This document shows, piece by piece, positions 9,546 to 21,214 of a DNA stretch of 64,000 nucleotides (position 1 is its first letter; each line of letters begins with the position of its first letter). This DNA is from Spirogloea muscicola (Eukaryota > Streptophyta > Zygnematophyceae > Spirogloeales > Spirogloeaceae). A model generated the notes under the pieces. That model saw only the letters and a program-made list of their open reading frames with translations. It was not told the origin of the DNA and searched no databases. The stretch covers positions 67,047-131,046 of the forward strand of contig WELB01000245.1 of assembly GCA_009602725.1 (NCBI GenBank). Direction: 5' to 3'. The translations under genes were made by a program, and so were the position numbers.

Positions 9546-11261
9546 TCATGGCCTTGTGAAGAATCTCAAGTCGTCGATGCGGGGCAAGATCAAAAGCGTC
9601 TTGGCGCATAGGTATCAATGACAGGGTCATTGGCAAATCTCGTTGCTACACTGACCCCTGTTCGTGTGGATAGCTAGATTGGTGTTCCATCGCCAAGGCA
9701 AGTCCAAGTTTGTGAAGGATCTGCCTGAGTTATGCGTGGATTCTCAGCCCCACTGGTTGTCATCTGCGGCAACCTAACAGAGCCGTGGTTAGCCATCCCC
9801 GGTAGCCGAAGAGAGCCGTAGTTAGCCTAGGCACCGTAAGCTCGTGGGGTACCTCAGAGAACCCATTCAGCCAGAAGATGACCTACCACGCCTTCTCCGT
9901 GACACCCGATGTTCATCATCTTTCTTGTAGCTCTTCGGCATGCGCAGGTTGTGGATGTTACCTGTGTGTCAATGACATCGTACTAGGTGCTGTACAAGAC
10001 TCCTTCTTAGGCAGAGATCTTATCTCATTCACTGTCTTCTCTGCTACTGATGCAGGAAGCCCTGACCCAGCTACAGCCTCTAATATGCCCTCATTGATAT
10101 TCTTTGCTGTATCCCTGCCGTGTAGCATCTGAATTTGGTCAAAGACGAGGCTTACAAATGTCTGCTGCTGTGAAGCAGACACCATTGACTTTGAGGTAGA
10201 GGTATCTGCTGAATTTACCCTCCCCTTGTGGTAAACTCAGTCGTGGAATAACTGCAGCAGGGTGTAGCAACTTGACAGAGTGGCCTGCATCCGCATGTTA
10301 TTGGAGAGAGAAGGGCTAGCGGGAGCAGCACTTTAAAGGGGGGCGATAGCTGAGAAGCCAGCCCACAAGTACTTCTTTCCGAGCAGGCTCCAAGGGAGCT
10401 GGAAAGCGTGCATTACTCAGGTAAGGAAGTGATGACGAAGGATGGCCGCTCTTCCCAACTTTTACTTGCAATCTGTAGCTGCCCTTCCCTTTCAGGAGTT
10501 CCATAAAGTTCACACAAGATGTAGGCCACCTTACACAAGGAGGTTCAAGATTGATTTGACAAGATATCTGGCTCTGCTAACTAGCTAGCAAAGATGGCTG
10601 TCAGGCTCTTAGAAGAGGGTACATTTCAATGCCTACCCTGAAGATTGAAATTTAAATGGAGGGCCCTGAGTATGACACTTCCAGATACATTTTGGTTTGT
10701 ATACAAACCTGATGTTGTGTGAAGACATATTGTGACAGTCCCTGTGATCCTACGCGAGTAAAGTCGTAACTGTTATCTGAGGCGGTCTTCTTGACGCGGC
10801 ATGGTGAATGCAACTGCTTTTGTCTCTGCTTGGGCGCAAATATATAATACACACAAAAGTGCATCTCACTGTAACCATGTGTTCTATGATGCTTTTTAGC
10901 ATCCTCCACTTTTAGTCGTTCCACTGGTTATGTAGAACAAGGCTGTGAAGATGGCTACAGTGTCACGTATATCAGCCTCAGGGTCAGTGTCATGCGACAT
11001 CCACCAATGTTCAGTGGAGCTCACCAAAGAAAGCAAAAGCATTAGATCATCCAAGTTGGTGAAAAGTGACAGACACTAAGTAGATCACATTGCCACATAT
11101 TAATGACAATCCATCAACCTGAAATGTACTGCAGTGCCCCATTGTTGTGTGCAATTGTACAGGCTTCCTCCATGAGGAGAGAGAATGAAAGGGGGAGGGA
11201 GTGGTCAGGCCGTTATAAGCTGATGCCAGTGATTGGGCCAGGGCTGTAGCCAGTCTATGGC
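9546..11261. other. Intergenic; one tail repeat at 10330-10400
   Basis: No gene is supported. Near 9775-9830 a short direct repeat (AGAGCCGTGGTTAGCC / AGAGCCGTAGTTAGCC) occurs. At 10335-10370 a minus-strand tail copy reads GAGAAGCCAGCCCACAAG. Confidence 0.55.
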
Positions 11262-12484
11262 CTATCGGTGGCCTCGCAGGCGCACGTACACAATCAGCAC
11301 AATCGCCGCGACAAGTATGAAGATTATGAGGCCCATGACCCACTTGTTGCGATTCATACGGCGCGCCATGCCATTGAGGATCTGCCGACTCCGCCCGATG
11401 TTGTCATCCACGCCGTGCAACTGCAGCAGCATGGGCGAGATCGCGAGGAGTGAGAGTGAGCCTCAAGGATCTCCGGCACGGGGCAGCCGCTCGCGGAAGA
11501 GGCACAGGCGGCGTTAGCAGCGGCGCTGCCCACTATACTCCGGCCTCTCTTATGACTGATCAGTTGATTGTACCTACCGAGTTTATATTACTACAAAACA
11601 ACCTTATGTCATTTCACTGTCAATATAGATAGGACTGCGTACCCATCGTTAGTTTACGACCACCACTTGTCGCAAACAATTTATAATGAAATGAAGACTC
11701 AAAGAAGCTCAATGAGCCAGCGTTGACAACTGTGACTATTGAGACACCCACTTGTCGCAAACACCTCAATATGACCTGAGAACTCAAAGAAGCTCATTTG
11801 AGCAACGTTGACAGCTGCACTAGGGGCAATCCAGGCGCGGCGGCGGCGCTCACCGAGTCCCGGGCGTGCAGCAGCGTTTGGCGCTGCTGGTGCAGGTCCT
11901 GGAGGATGGACACGCCGAGCTCCTCCGTCTCCAGCAGCGTGCGCTTGCCGTCGCGGATGCGCTCCCCCGTCGCCGCCAGCCGCTCCGTGGCGCTCAGCAG
12001 CCGCGCGCGCTGGTCGCCCGCCCCGCCGCCGCCGTCCGCCGCAGCAGCCGCCGCCGTCGCGCCGCCCATCTCCATGAGCTCCTCGCGCACGCCGGCGGCC
12101 TCGGCGGCGGCGCGCTTGACCTCGCGCTTGAGCGCCGTCAGCTCCGCCTTGTATTCCCGCAGCCGCGCCAGCGTCGCCGCCTTGTGCGCTGGCGGCAGGC
12201 TCCGCACCTCCAGGTCCATGCGCCGGATCTGAGCGCCGCCGCCGCCGTCAGGACGCGGCGCACGCCCAGGAATCGAACCCTAGACCTACTAATTGTAAAC
12301 CCTCAATCCTTGACCGCGCCGCGATTGGCGGGCGGGGCCCGCGCACCAGGGACTCGGCCTCCTCGAGGCTCGCCCGGCGGTCGGCGGCGCTGGCCTGCAC
12401 CGACGCCAACGCTGCCAACACCTCCCGGTACTGCCGCTCGTACGCCTCCATGACCGCGCCCACGCCGCCCTCCGCGCCGCTCAT
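11262..12484 (-). CDS. VTI1: VTI1-type v-SNARE (Qb SNARE)
   Basis: Three exons on the minus strand: 12484-12347, 12228-11854 and 11420-11262, all in phase, giving 223 aa, the usual length. Exon 1 gives EAYERQYREVLAALASVQ and EAESL, which joins to IRRMDLEVRSLPPAHKAATL. The SNARE motif runs through [40 protein letters not shown] and LHGVDDNIGRSRQILNGMAR. A C-terminal membrane anchor (WVMGLIIFILVAAIVLIVYV) follows NRNK and the protein ends RLRGHR. VTI1 proteins act in Golgi-to-vacuole/prevacuolar fusion as Qb SNAREs. The N-terminal MSGAEGGVGAV is longer than in land plants; a second ATG 12 codons downstream is possible. Confidence 0.93.
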
Positions 12485-12498
12485 CGCGCCGCAAATCC

Positions 12499-12529
<31 letters not shown>

Positions 12530-12939
12530 GCCGTGCCCTAAACCTAATCCACGGCGGCAGGTGTCCAGGAAGGCTTGGCTACCGAAGGGACCCGCGGGCC
12601 CGTCATCCCGGCTGACGCCGGCGGAGCACGTCACGCCGTCAGCCCGAAGCAGGGCCAACGTTGGGCCGAAAGACGGGCCAACTGCTTTTCTGGAAATCTG
12701 CAGATAGTACTTAGAGGTCGGTAGATACGGAATATGCATGTTACGGAACGAGAGGAGCACACGCCGTCTGCCGAGACGGCCGTCCTCGTTGGAATCGAGG
12801 GTCGCCACGACGGCTGCCACCCCACGTTCAGCTGACCATGCCACAATCCGCCAAATTATTGATCATGCCATCATTATCAGATTGCTTGTAATAACCCCCT
12901 GCCGTGCCTCGGGACCACCGCCGGGGCGGCGCGCCCGCG
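12485..12939. other. VTI1/LEA divergent intergenic region, proximal part
   Basis: GC-rich upstream DNA of VTI1 with a (CCG)n run near 12500-12530 (GGC on the VTI1 sense strand, probably 5' UTR) and a CCCTAAACCTAATCC patch at 12536. No gene is seen. Confidence 0.5.
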
Positions 12940-13038
12940 CCACGTCAGCTGCGCCGAGCCACTGCAGCCGCCCCGTGGCAGCTTCCGAGCGGCTCGAGCT
13001 CCTGACCGCCCGCCGCGTGGCGCAGAGCTGCCACGTGG
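12940..13038. promoter_or_regulatory. ABRE/G-box-like sites upstream of LEA
   Basis: CCACGTCA at 12940-12947 and a palindromic CCACGTGG at 13031-13038, the latter about 190 nt before the LEA ATG. Such ACGT-core elements bind bZIP factors in ABA and dehydration responses of plants. The link to this gene is inferred from position and from the stress role of LEA proteins. Confidence 0.5.
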
Positions 13039-13230
13039 CCGTCTGCCGTGGCGCTGGTGGTCCTGCCCCCAGGGTGCCCGTACTCGCCAGTCTCCCCCGT
13101 CTTAGCTCAGTCCCCCATTCCCACACCCCCCGCCGCTGCCGCCGCCGCCGTCGCCGCCGCCGCCTCCGCCGCAGTCGCCGTCGCAGCCTTCGCCGCCGCC
13201 GCCGCCGCCTCCGCAGACACAGCCGCCGCC

Positions 13231-14687
13231 ATGTCGCAGTGAGCACGGCAGCCTCCCGTCGTTCCCCGATCTCGCGCTCTGGCCCCGTCTGCCGTTGCCC
13301 CTGCCGCCGGCCCGCCCCGTCCTCCCCTTTGGCGGCAGTTGTTCCGGCTGGTCGGGGGCGCATTGGGGCAGTACGGATTCACGCCGTGGCGTCCATCGCA
13401 TGGACAGCTCCTTCGTTTGTTTTGGCTATGGGCAGTCGACGCACTATTGTTGAGAGCTTCGGATGGCTATGAGCCCCTCTTGCCAGCCGTGTTGAGTTCC
13501 TCAAGGCATGCAATTTGTGCTAGCAAAACTGTAGTTGTTTAGCAGTAAGAAGGTTTATAAGATCACTGGCGTAAGCTGCATCTGTTAATCGCTTATTGCA
13601 GGTACAGTCAGACCAAGGGCCACGCTCAGGATACCGCTGACAAGACCAAGGCCAGCACTCAGCAATCCTACGACAAGACCAAGCAGCAGACTGGCGAGGC
13701 ATACGAGAAGACCAAGCAGCAGACTGGCGAGGCGTACGACAAGACCAAGCAGCAGGCTGGCGAGACTTATGACAAGACCAAGCAGCAGACTGGCGAGGCC
13801 TATGATAAGACCAAGCAGCAGGTTGGCGAGTCTTACGACAAGACCAAGCAGCAGGCTGGCGAGGCTTACGACAAGACCAAGCAGCAGGCTGGTGAGGCCT
13901 ATGACTACACCAAGCAGCAGGCTGGTGAGACCTATGACAAGACCAAGCAGTCAGCATCTGAGACTGCTGAGCAAGCCCAAAATACAGCTGCTCAGGCCGG
14001 TGAGAAGGCCAGGGATTATGTCTCCGCCGCATACGACAAGGTCACCCAGACTGCCCAGAGCGCATATGAGACTGTTGCTGGGAAGTCGCAAGAGGCTCAG
14101 CAGGTGAGGTTTTTGCTGGGCTTCCACTTTTGCAGCAATGTTTCTGGCTGGTGGTAACATCCATAAGCCAGTCATTTATGTAACACGAAGTCGAGAGTTG
14201 TTAACTTACAGATAGAACGCTAAGCAGCTTCTGCTGCTTCTGCTGCTGCAAGACTTTTTTTGTGCATAGCATTCTTTGCATCGTGCGCAAGGTATTTTTG
14301 TTCTTGTGCTCAAGGTCAGATTGTAAAAATCTTAGTGGCAACAACCATACAGCAGTAATGAATCGCAGTATGCTAAATCTATGTTTGATGCCAATCTTGC
14401 AGAGAGCTGGCGAGACGGGTGAGCAAACAAAGGGCGTGCTTGGGCAGGCCTATGACCACGCTGCCGGTGCAGTCAACAGCGCCTATGAGACTGTAGCTGG
14501 GAAGACCCAGGAGGCTGGTGACCAGGCCCAGCACGCAGCTGGCGATGCCAAGGGCGCGGCATCCGACACATACAACCAGGCTAAGGGTGCTGCACATGAC
14601 ACGTACAACCAGACTTCGGGTGCCGCACAGGACACCAAGAATCAGGCCGGTCACAAGGTGGACGAGGTGAAGAGGTCCACTCAGTAA
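13231..14687 (+). CDS. Group 3 LEA protein (LEA_4, 11-mer repeats)
   Basis: Three exons: 13231-13238 (only ATGTCGCA), 13602-14103 and 14403-14687, giving 264 aa. The join yields MSQYSQTKGHAQDTADKTK, as in land-plant group 3 LEAs. Exon 2 is made of near-identical 11-residue units (YDKTKQQTGEA and variants with V, S, E or Y), then a looser part with AYDKVTQTAQSAYETVAGK. Exon 3 repeats the AYETVAGKTQEAGDQAQ and AKGAASDTYNQ themes and ends VDEVKRSTQ. Such proteins are unfolded in water, form amphipathic helices on drying and protect membranes and enzymes. No signal or transit peptide is evident, so a cytosolic location is likely. A CCG-rich 5' UTR and G-box-like sites lie just upstream, suggesting stress induction. 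Confidence 0.93.
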
Positions 14688-17334
14688 ATGTAGATGGTGG
14701 CATCTATGTAAGGATACCATGTGCAGCATGTAGTATATTGTTATTGATTTTGCACGGCATGGCTAGTTGAAAGGTTCTGTCATAAGGACAAATGACAACT
14801 TGCTAGCGTGGGTCCTTGTCCCCACGCTTGCAATATTCACGATCACTATGACATTGTTACCATTACATTGGGCCTGGCCGAAGTGAGGCGCAAATCCCAT
14901 TTTTTTGCTTCAAAATGAGATTCTTCTGTCTGCCAAGTTCAATGGTTCGATGGTGCAGCTGTGCACTCTGAACTGGTGGATGGTTGTTGTGGTTGTTGTC
15001 GAAGACTAGTGTATCACTGTCCTCCCTCTCTGAGCTCTTTCCACCACAATATCGTATGTATGTCTGCCTCATCTTTTACCTCCAAAGAACTAGCGGAACC
15101 TTCGCATGAGGAAGGTTAGGTCCTCAAAGATGGGGTCAAAGCTTCAGAATCATCCTTAATCTTTATTGACCTAGATGATAAAATCATCATTGTTCGGCTT
15201 CACCTTTTACCTCAACACTTGCGGGAATCGGCATGAGGAAAAGTGAAGTCTGAGTTTCATCATCAACTTCTGAACTAAGTCTAATAAGTAATAGGCAAAT
15301 TCTATGGGATCCTATACTGGCTTACTCTCCAACGTCTTCAGATTATTTTCCCTAGCAATGAACTGTGGTCCACCATAAATACCGTTAGCAAACAACTTTT
15401 CTGTTTCATAAATAGATAGATAGATAAGTCGAATCTTCTGTTTTTGGACAGATAGATAGATGAATATTATTTGAGTGGTCTGGCACAGAGTCACATCTCT
15501 GTGCCGAATCAGTTTATCTTACTCTGTGTGATAGTGAACAAAAAACAGTTCTTATGCTGATTTTGGAAAGTCAGATACACAATCTAGATCCTGTATATAC
15601 ATGCCTTGTGTATAAGCTTAATTCTCCACATGGATATATTGCTACCACATGAAATATCTTGCTATTTAAAAAAGAGGCGAAAAAACTAACAGTTTTTATT
15701 GTGAAAAGAACACTAAAAAGCCAGATATGTCCGAGTTTATCTTCATGGCATGGTTGTACAACCAGCATGATGTGCTTCGTGATAGGACATTGATTCGTCT
15801 TTACTGTAATAAACCGGAGGAGCACACTACAACAATTACATCCAAACACGAAACGTAGCTTTACTCAATTTGGTCATACTTTGGTGACATTTGTATGCAA
15901 GCTACATTGGAATACTTATGGTGTGGACACAGGTACAACCGAAATCATGTGTATCCACATACGACATTCTTTCTATTCTTTTGTTACAAGATGTTGATTA
16001 AGAAATGGTCAATTTCAGAAGGAAATAGTGTCTTCTATGAAGTACTTGGAAAGGAAACGAAGAAATGGTCATGAAGTGGAGCGAAGAACTTCAAGCATTG
16101 CACACTCCTGATGTCTTATGTGTAGCTAATCTCATTGCAAACCTGTCTCCTCCCAACGCTCCCTGGCTCACGCCGTGCACTTTCGGGCAGGCCGCGCTAC
16201 AGCTGCTGCTTCTGGGTCTCGTCGGGCTGGCCTTCCTCAGCGAGCTCCTTCTATTGCAGCTCGATATTTCAAATGTAGTCCCGACAAGTATTACGCTTAG
16301 TCAAATAGCTTTGAAATGGCTTATTTCCTGTCTAGATCACAAGATGTTTGCCAGATCATCTTTTTATGGTGACATTTGTGCATCCTTTGTACCGTATCTT
16401 TTAACAAGAGGTCTTACTCTTAAAATTGTATTTGGCTAATACATCTATTTTTGTTCCATACTGTGGCATTTCCTATTCGGTCATCTGAACTTCAGCTACC
16501 TATAGCATATGCAGAATGACCAAACCATTCATGACTTGGAGGTGAGCTTTGATCATCATGATGATATTTGTCGAAGACGTGCTTCGAGCAAGATGCCTTG
16601 ATTCCTTCGTCTGCTTTATCTTCTCCTTTTTTTGAACTATCAGACTTGGTGCACAGCTATATCTGTGGACCTATGCTGGTTACTTCATATAGCAATTTGC
16701 AGGTCCTTTTCTTCAATGCGTCCATGATTGTATTGCAAAGGGATGAGCTTGTCATTCGGGATTTGAAGCGACCGTCTACTTGCAGGCTGCGCAATGTGGA
16801 AGAGACGATTCCGTCTTCATTACATCAGTGCTACTTAACACAACATATGTCCATTTATCTTAGGCTGGCCTTCCACAGCCATGCCGTCATAAAAGAGAGA
16901 GAGAGAAGGCAAGCGGTGCGAAAGAGAGCATGTAGGTTAAATCGAGCCACAAAATACATCCAAAAAAGACATTACTGCACAATAATAAGGTCATGCAAAG
17001 ACGAGAAAGAGCCTGGAAGCTTAGACCTTCGAAAAAGCTTCTTTTTCTTCTTCTCTCGCTTTTGCCCAAGGCTTTTGTTTGGTGTACCCCCAACTTTGAC
17101 GATTCCTATTCTTGACCTTGGAAAGTTAGTGTACTCACTCAGCAGCTTCGATCCAAGCAGATTATTGTCCTCCCCTGGCAGGAAAAGTACCGGCGCTAAT
17201 ATAGAAAACCACGCCTTGTGCAGCTGTGTGGTTCGCGCTTTTGGGCCCCTTCAGCCCTTGTCAATTTATGTTGTGCTTGGTGACTCGATTCACTCCTAGT
17301 AGCTAGCCATTTATATAGCTCTTTTAGCACACTT
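14688..17334. other. Gene-poor, relatively AT-rich spacer
   Basis: Contains (GATA)n-like patches near 15410-15465 and isolated, diverged LINE-tail cores at about 16215-16250 and 16855-16895. The frames at 16065-16439 and 16568-17299 overlap these repeats and show no domain. No gene is supported. Confidence 0.6.
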
Positions 17335-17930
17335 GGACCCCTTTGTACTTCGTCAGTGTTTTCCAGGGGAGTTTTTCACAGCCATTGCCCCTTTTCAACA
17401 TACACTTCCAAATGCGTGGTGTAGTTCTTTCACAGCCAACTCTATCATTGAAAGTGTTGTGCTTTTGAGCTTCATTGTCATGAGCCGGCCTTACACAGCC
17501 CCTTTTGAAAGTGAGCTCTTCCAAAGGGAGCGGGGGCTGTGGAATGCGGGCCCTACTATACACCAGTTCTGAGATGGCGCTTTTGGCCCCTTCGAACCTT
17601 GTCAGTTCTTTTCGGGCTGGCTTCTCACACCCCTTGCCCCCATTGGGAGAGTCACTTCTCTCTTTTGAAGGCTCGCCCGCTCCTCCAGACCTTGTTCAAT
17701 CTTCTGTGGGCTGGTTCTCTCTTGAAGCTTTCGATATTCCTTTGAAAGTGTGCTTTGGCATACTTGGCCTTCCTCTCACTTCACGCCGTGCAGCACGCCT
17801 TCTCTCTCCCTTGGAATAGCTGCATCTTCGTTGTTCACTACTTCAGAGGGCTGGCCCACAGCCCTTGGCCCCTTCTGGCAGCTTCTGGAAGAGCTGCTAC
17901 TTCTGTAAGACCTGCTTCTTTCGTCTATCT
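17335..17930 (+). repeat. Array of plus-strand LINE 3'-tail units
   Basis: Successive, diverged units can be seen at about 17350-17390, 17440-17520, 17585-17660, 17690-17730 and 17840-17880. Each has a CCTTGTCA/TTCA word, a GGGCTGGC core, a CAGCC or CACCCC partner and a GGGAGAG/GAAAG end. Confidence 0.7.
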
Positions 17931-17969
17931 TTCTTCTTTCTTCCTTCTTTCTTTGGGGAAAAAAAGATC

Positions 17970-18510
17970 TTTCAATGCAAGGCAATGGCTGTGAGAGGCC
18001 AGCCCTACGCAATGGAGAAGAAGAAAGACCCTTCCAATAGAGTGCGATTGCTGTGGTTGGCCATCCCAGGAAGATGAATGTGCAATGCACAAGAGAAAGA
18101 CTCTGCAGTAGAGGGCGGTGGCTGAAATGGCCAGCCAGAAAAGGAAAAGAACGAAGTTCGGAAGGGGCCTAAAGATGCCAAAGGAGTGAGCTCATCCAAA
18201 GGGCTGAGCGAGAAGTGGCTCTCCCAAAGAAGAAAGTGTTCGCCCATAGAGAAGAGGGGCTGGCAAAGCCAGCCCAAAAACGAATGGACATTGTCCAAAG
18301 CCAAAGAAAGAGGAGCCGGAAAAGGACTACACAACAAAACACAAGACGAAGCAGAGGGAAGCTCAGTCTCCCAAAGGGGCAAAGGGCTGTGAACAGGCCA
18401 GCCCGAAAAGAAAAGACGAGGTCTGCAGGGGCCAAAAAACGCAAAGCGCGGCCAGATTGACCGGTGGCTGGGAGAGGCCAGCCCAAAGGAATGGACAAGG
18501 TCTGAACGAC
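17970..18510 (-). repeat. Array of minus-strand LINE 3'-tail units converging on the plus array
   Basis: Units at about 17980-18015, 18040-18065, 18110-18150, 18240-18300, 18375-18430 and 18447-18510 read as reverse complements of the upstream array (GAGAGGCCAGCCC, AAAGCCAGCCCAAAAACG, GAACAGGCCAGCCCGAAA). The last unit is the same sequence as the arms at 8.0/8.25 kb. Confidence 0.7.
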
Positions 18511-18645
18511 CCGGAGTGCCAAGTACTCGGACAGCAGCAAAGGGGACTCTCAGTAACCTCTAGTTAAGAGATGCAAGTCGGAACAGCTAGCAGGCGGATA
18601 GACGTCGCCTGACGGAAGCCGGAGGCCGCCGCCAAAAGCGCTGTC
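18511..18645 (-). mobile_element. LINE 3' relic (5'-truncated)
   Basis: The minus strand encodes a C-terminal relic ending CSDLHLLTRGY-stop at about 18551-18585, followed by ACTGAG and the tail. The rest of the element is absent. Confidence 0.7.
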
Positions 18646-19215
18646 TCAGAGCTTGCCCGGAGCGCCAGCTGCGGAGCCTTCGAGGCCCTCTGACGCCCGG
18701 TGCTGCAGCGGGGCTGCCAGAGAGGCCCGGAGACCAGCCGACCAGCGGCGCGAGGAACTGAGTGCAGCACTTCCTGGAGGCTCGGTGCCATCGGGTCTTG
18801 TGTCCTGCTACCGCATGCGATTGTCTATGTCCCTCCAGCGCTGCCAAGCGCTTGCTTTGCACCGCCGCGCCGGTCGCGCCCTTGCAGCAGCCTCTGGCTT
18901 GCGCGGCGGGGTTGCTTTTCCCCGCTTTCATGCGCCCCGCGCGCCTTTCTTCTTTTCATGCGGTCCACACGCGCGCTGGCCGCGCTATGGCTGCTGCCTC
19001 AGGGTCCCGGCAGAGTGCCGCTTTTCCTGCTTCGAATTATTCTGATTTGCTGTTGCTCACTCGTGGTTACTGAGCATCCATCTGCATCATTTCGTGTCTT
19101 GGAGTGTAGTTTTACCTTTCCTGGCACTGTTTTGTGGCCTTTTGAGGCCTGCGGACAATGTCCATTCTTTTCTGGGCTGGCTTTGCTAGCCCCTCTTTTT
19201 CTATGGGCGAGCCCT
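18646..19215 (+). mobile_element. LINE 3' relic (5'-truncated), head-to-head with the previous one
   Basis: The plus strand carries YRMRLSMSLQRCQALALHRR, AGRALAAASG and finally SDLLLLTRGY-stop at 19073. All match the C-terminus of the LINE at 4.3 kb, with frame changes between blocks. The tail with TCCATTCTTTTCTGGGCTGG follows at 19158-19210. Confidence 0.75.
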
Positions 19216-19254
19216 TCCCCGGAGAGGAGGGGCTCGGAAAGATGAGACTCCCAG

Positions 19255-19645
19255 ATGGGGGCGTGACCTGTGAACAGCCAGCCCGACAAGAATTGACAAG
19301 GTTCCATAAAGGCCAAAAGGGCTTTCGCAGAGATTGCCTGGTGCGAATAATTCGTGTATTTGAACCATCGAAGGCCAAATGGCTTAGTACTACGGCAAGC
19401 ACATCTGATGACGTACGCCTAATCCAATCTCACCCGCTCAATAACCGCGGGTCAACACAAAGAGGTCGCTAATCGACGCCTGGATACAAGGCGGCAAGTT
19501 CCAAGCCCTTCTGCCACCAACATAGTAACCACGAGTCAGGGGCCACACATCCGAAAAGCTAGCAGCCGGAAAGTGATTCCCCTGACGAAAGCCAGAGGTT
19601 TCAGCTAGAGCCAGCACGCAGGTGCTTGGCGAGGGCCATGGTACG
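19255..19645 (-). mobile_element. Two overlapping LINE 3' relics and a tail
   Basis: Minus strand: a relic at about 19515-19640 reaching LTRGYY without a stop, then a second C-terminus (SDLFVLTRGY-stop) at about 19440-19480 followed by GAGCGGGTGAGATTGG, then a tail at 19255-19330 (GAACAGCCAGCCCGACAAG on the plus strand). Confidence 0.6.
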
Positions 19646-19654
19646 CTCGGAAAG

Positions 19655-19685
19655 AGCGAGAGAGAGAGAGAGAGAGAGAGAGAGC
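19655..19685. repeat. (GA)n microsatellite
   Basis: About 14 GA units. Confidence 0.9.
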
Positions 19686-21214
19686 TGCTCGGAAAAGCTT
19701 AGCTTCCATCAGCGCTGACGACAGGCACGACGGAAGAAAGGACGCAAGGACGCTTACACGACGACGGGGCCCCCCACTCCCGCGACACTCCAGCCCCAGC
19801 CTCTCACGGGGCGGGTGTCACCCCCGCTGACGTAGGCAAGTGTCAATCCAACTGACGCTGCCGGGGACGAATCTCAACCCCCCGTACGAAACCCGCACGT
19901 GGCAGCTCAAGTACGTGGCCTCCTAAGGTCGCGCCGCGAAATGCAGATCGACACGTGAGATCACGAATCGGAGCCACGTGGAAACATCGTGATCGTCGGA
20001 TAGGTGCCCTATCCGGCGGCTGGCCGCCCGACGCGGGCAGCCGTTGAACGGGCGCGGGAGAGTTAGGGGGGGCGGGGGCGGCTCTAAGTGATTTCGGTTA
20101 GCTTAACGCAGATTCCGCCGGCGCCAAGCTCCGCGGGGGCCCGCCAAGGCCGCCAAGGCGGCGGCCGCTTGCGCGCCGGGGGCCATCCGACGGCTGGCAA
20201 AGTCCCGGGGCGGACCAATCGGACGGCGCCGCACTGATTTCGGCGCGGTCTGCGCCGCCGTCACCGCGACCCGACCTGCCCGGTAACCGCGCACCCTCCA
20301 ACGTCTCCGGCGGGCACCTTTTCAGGCTTGTAGCAGCAGCGGGGTTACCACAGTCAACCCAGAAATCCACGTTGTCGGGATAACCATGGCATGCCCCAGG
20401 GGCGCACGCGTGCGCCCGGGCGGCCTATCCGGAGGCCCCCCGCCTCCCCCACTCAGTACCGTTGACATGACATAACACTGGCGGTTACGCTAGCCACTAG
20501 TGTTAGCGTCACCTAACGGCCGGTCGCGTCCATCCCCGCCGCGGGATGGCGATCCCCGCCCCAGATCGGCCCGCGGAGGGCCGGGCCACGCGGCGCGCCC
20601 TCCGCGCGGCGCGGCGCGCCGGCGACACGTGTGGGGGGGAGCTTGGCCGTCGTCTTGAACGGGCGCAGGCCGTCGGGCCCGACGGGCGGGCCGTCGGGCG
20701 GCCCCCCGGCGGCGGCGCCCCGGCGGGTCAACCGGCGCCGCCCCTCCCTCCTCGCCAAGCCGGTCAACCGAGGGCAGGGGTCCAGTAACCTGATGCTCTG
20801 TTGGTGGGGAGGGGGAGAGGGGTTTCTCCCTCCTCCTTCCCTCCTCCCCCCCTCCTCCCCTGGAGCTAGCCCCTCCCCCACTCCGACCCCTCCCTTCACT
20901 TCTCACTCTCACTCCCTCCTCCGCCACCCTCGTCGCCAAGCCCGCCCTAGCCCGCCGGCGCCGCCGCCGCCGCCGTCGCCGCCTCCTCCGCCGGCGACTC
21001 AGCCGCCGTCGCGGCAGAAGCCGGGGAGCCCGCGCGCGCACAGCTCTCCGGGCGCAGCGGCGCCGGGAGCTTCTGCCGGGGAGCCGCGGGAAGAGCAGCG
21101 CGGGCGGGTGGGCCAGGACTCGTCGGCGGCCGCCGGGACGAGCGCCGCCACACTCTCGCTCGGCTGCTCAGCGAGCGCGGAGCGCGGCGGGTAGTGCGGC
21201 TCGCGGAGGCTGCG
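19686..21214. other. GC-rich region upstream of the STIG1-like gene
   Basis: No gene is supported. The stretch from 20480 to 21210 is extremely C/G-rich, with long frames on both strands that look compositional. It probably includes the promoter and 5' UTR of the STIG1-like gene. Confidence 0.5.
19896..19980. promoter_or_regulatory. Cluster of three CACGTG boxes
   Basis: CACGTG at 19896-19901, 19952-19957 and 19975-19980, with a fourth at 20626-20631. They lie 0.6-1.3 kb upstream of the STIG1-like ATG. bHLH or bZIP binding is the usual meaning of this box; which gene they serve is not shown. Confidence 0.35.

Noticed and set aside
12250-12330. B-box-like GGTTCGATTCC in VTI1 intron 1
   Set aside because: No A box or cloverleaf pairing could be drawn; probably chance or a very old tRNA relic.
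16568-17299. 243-aa plus-strand frame
   Set aside because: Overlaps diverged tail repeats, has no domain or compositional support, and its minus-strand shadow is equally long.
20490-21194. Several long frames in GC-rich DNA before the STIG1-like gene
   Set aside because: Frames are open on both strands because of extreme GC content; residues are only Arg/Pro/Ala/Gly.
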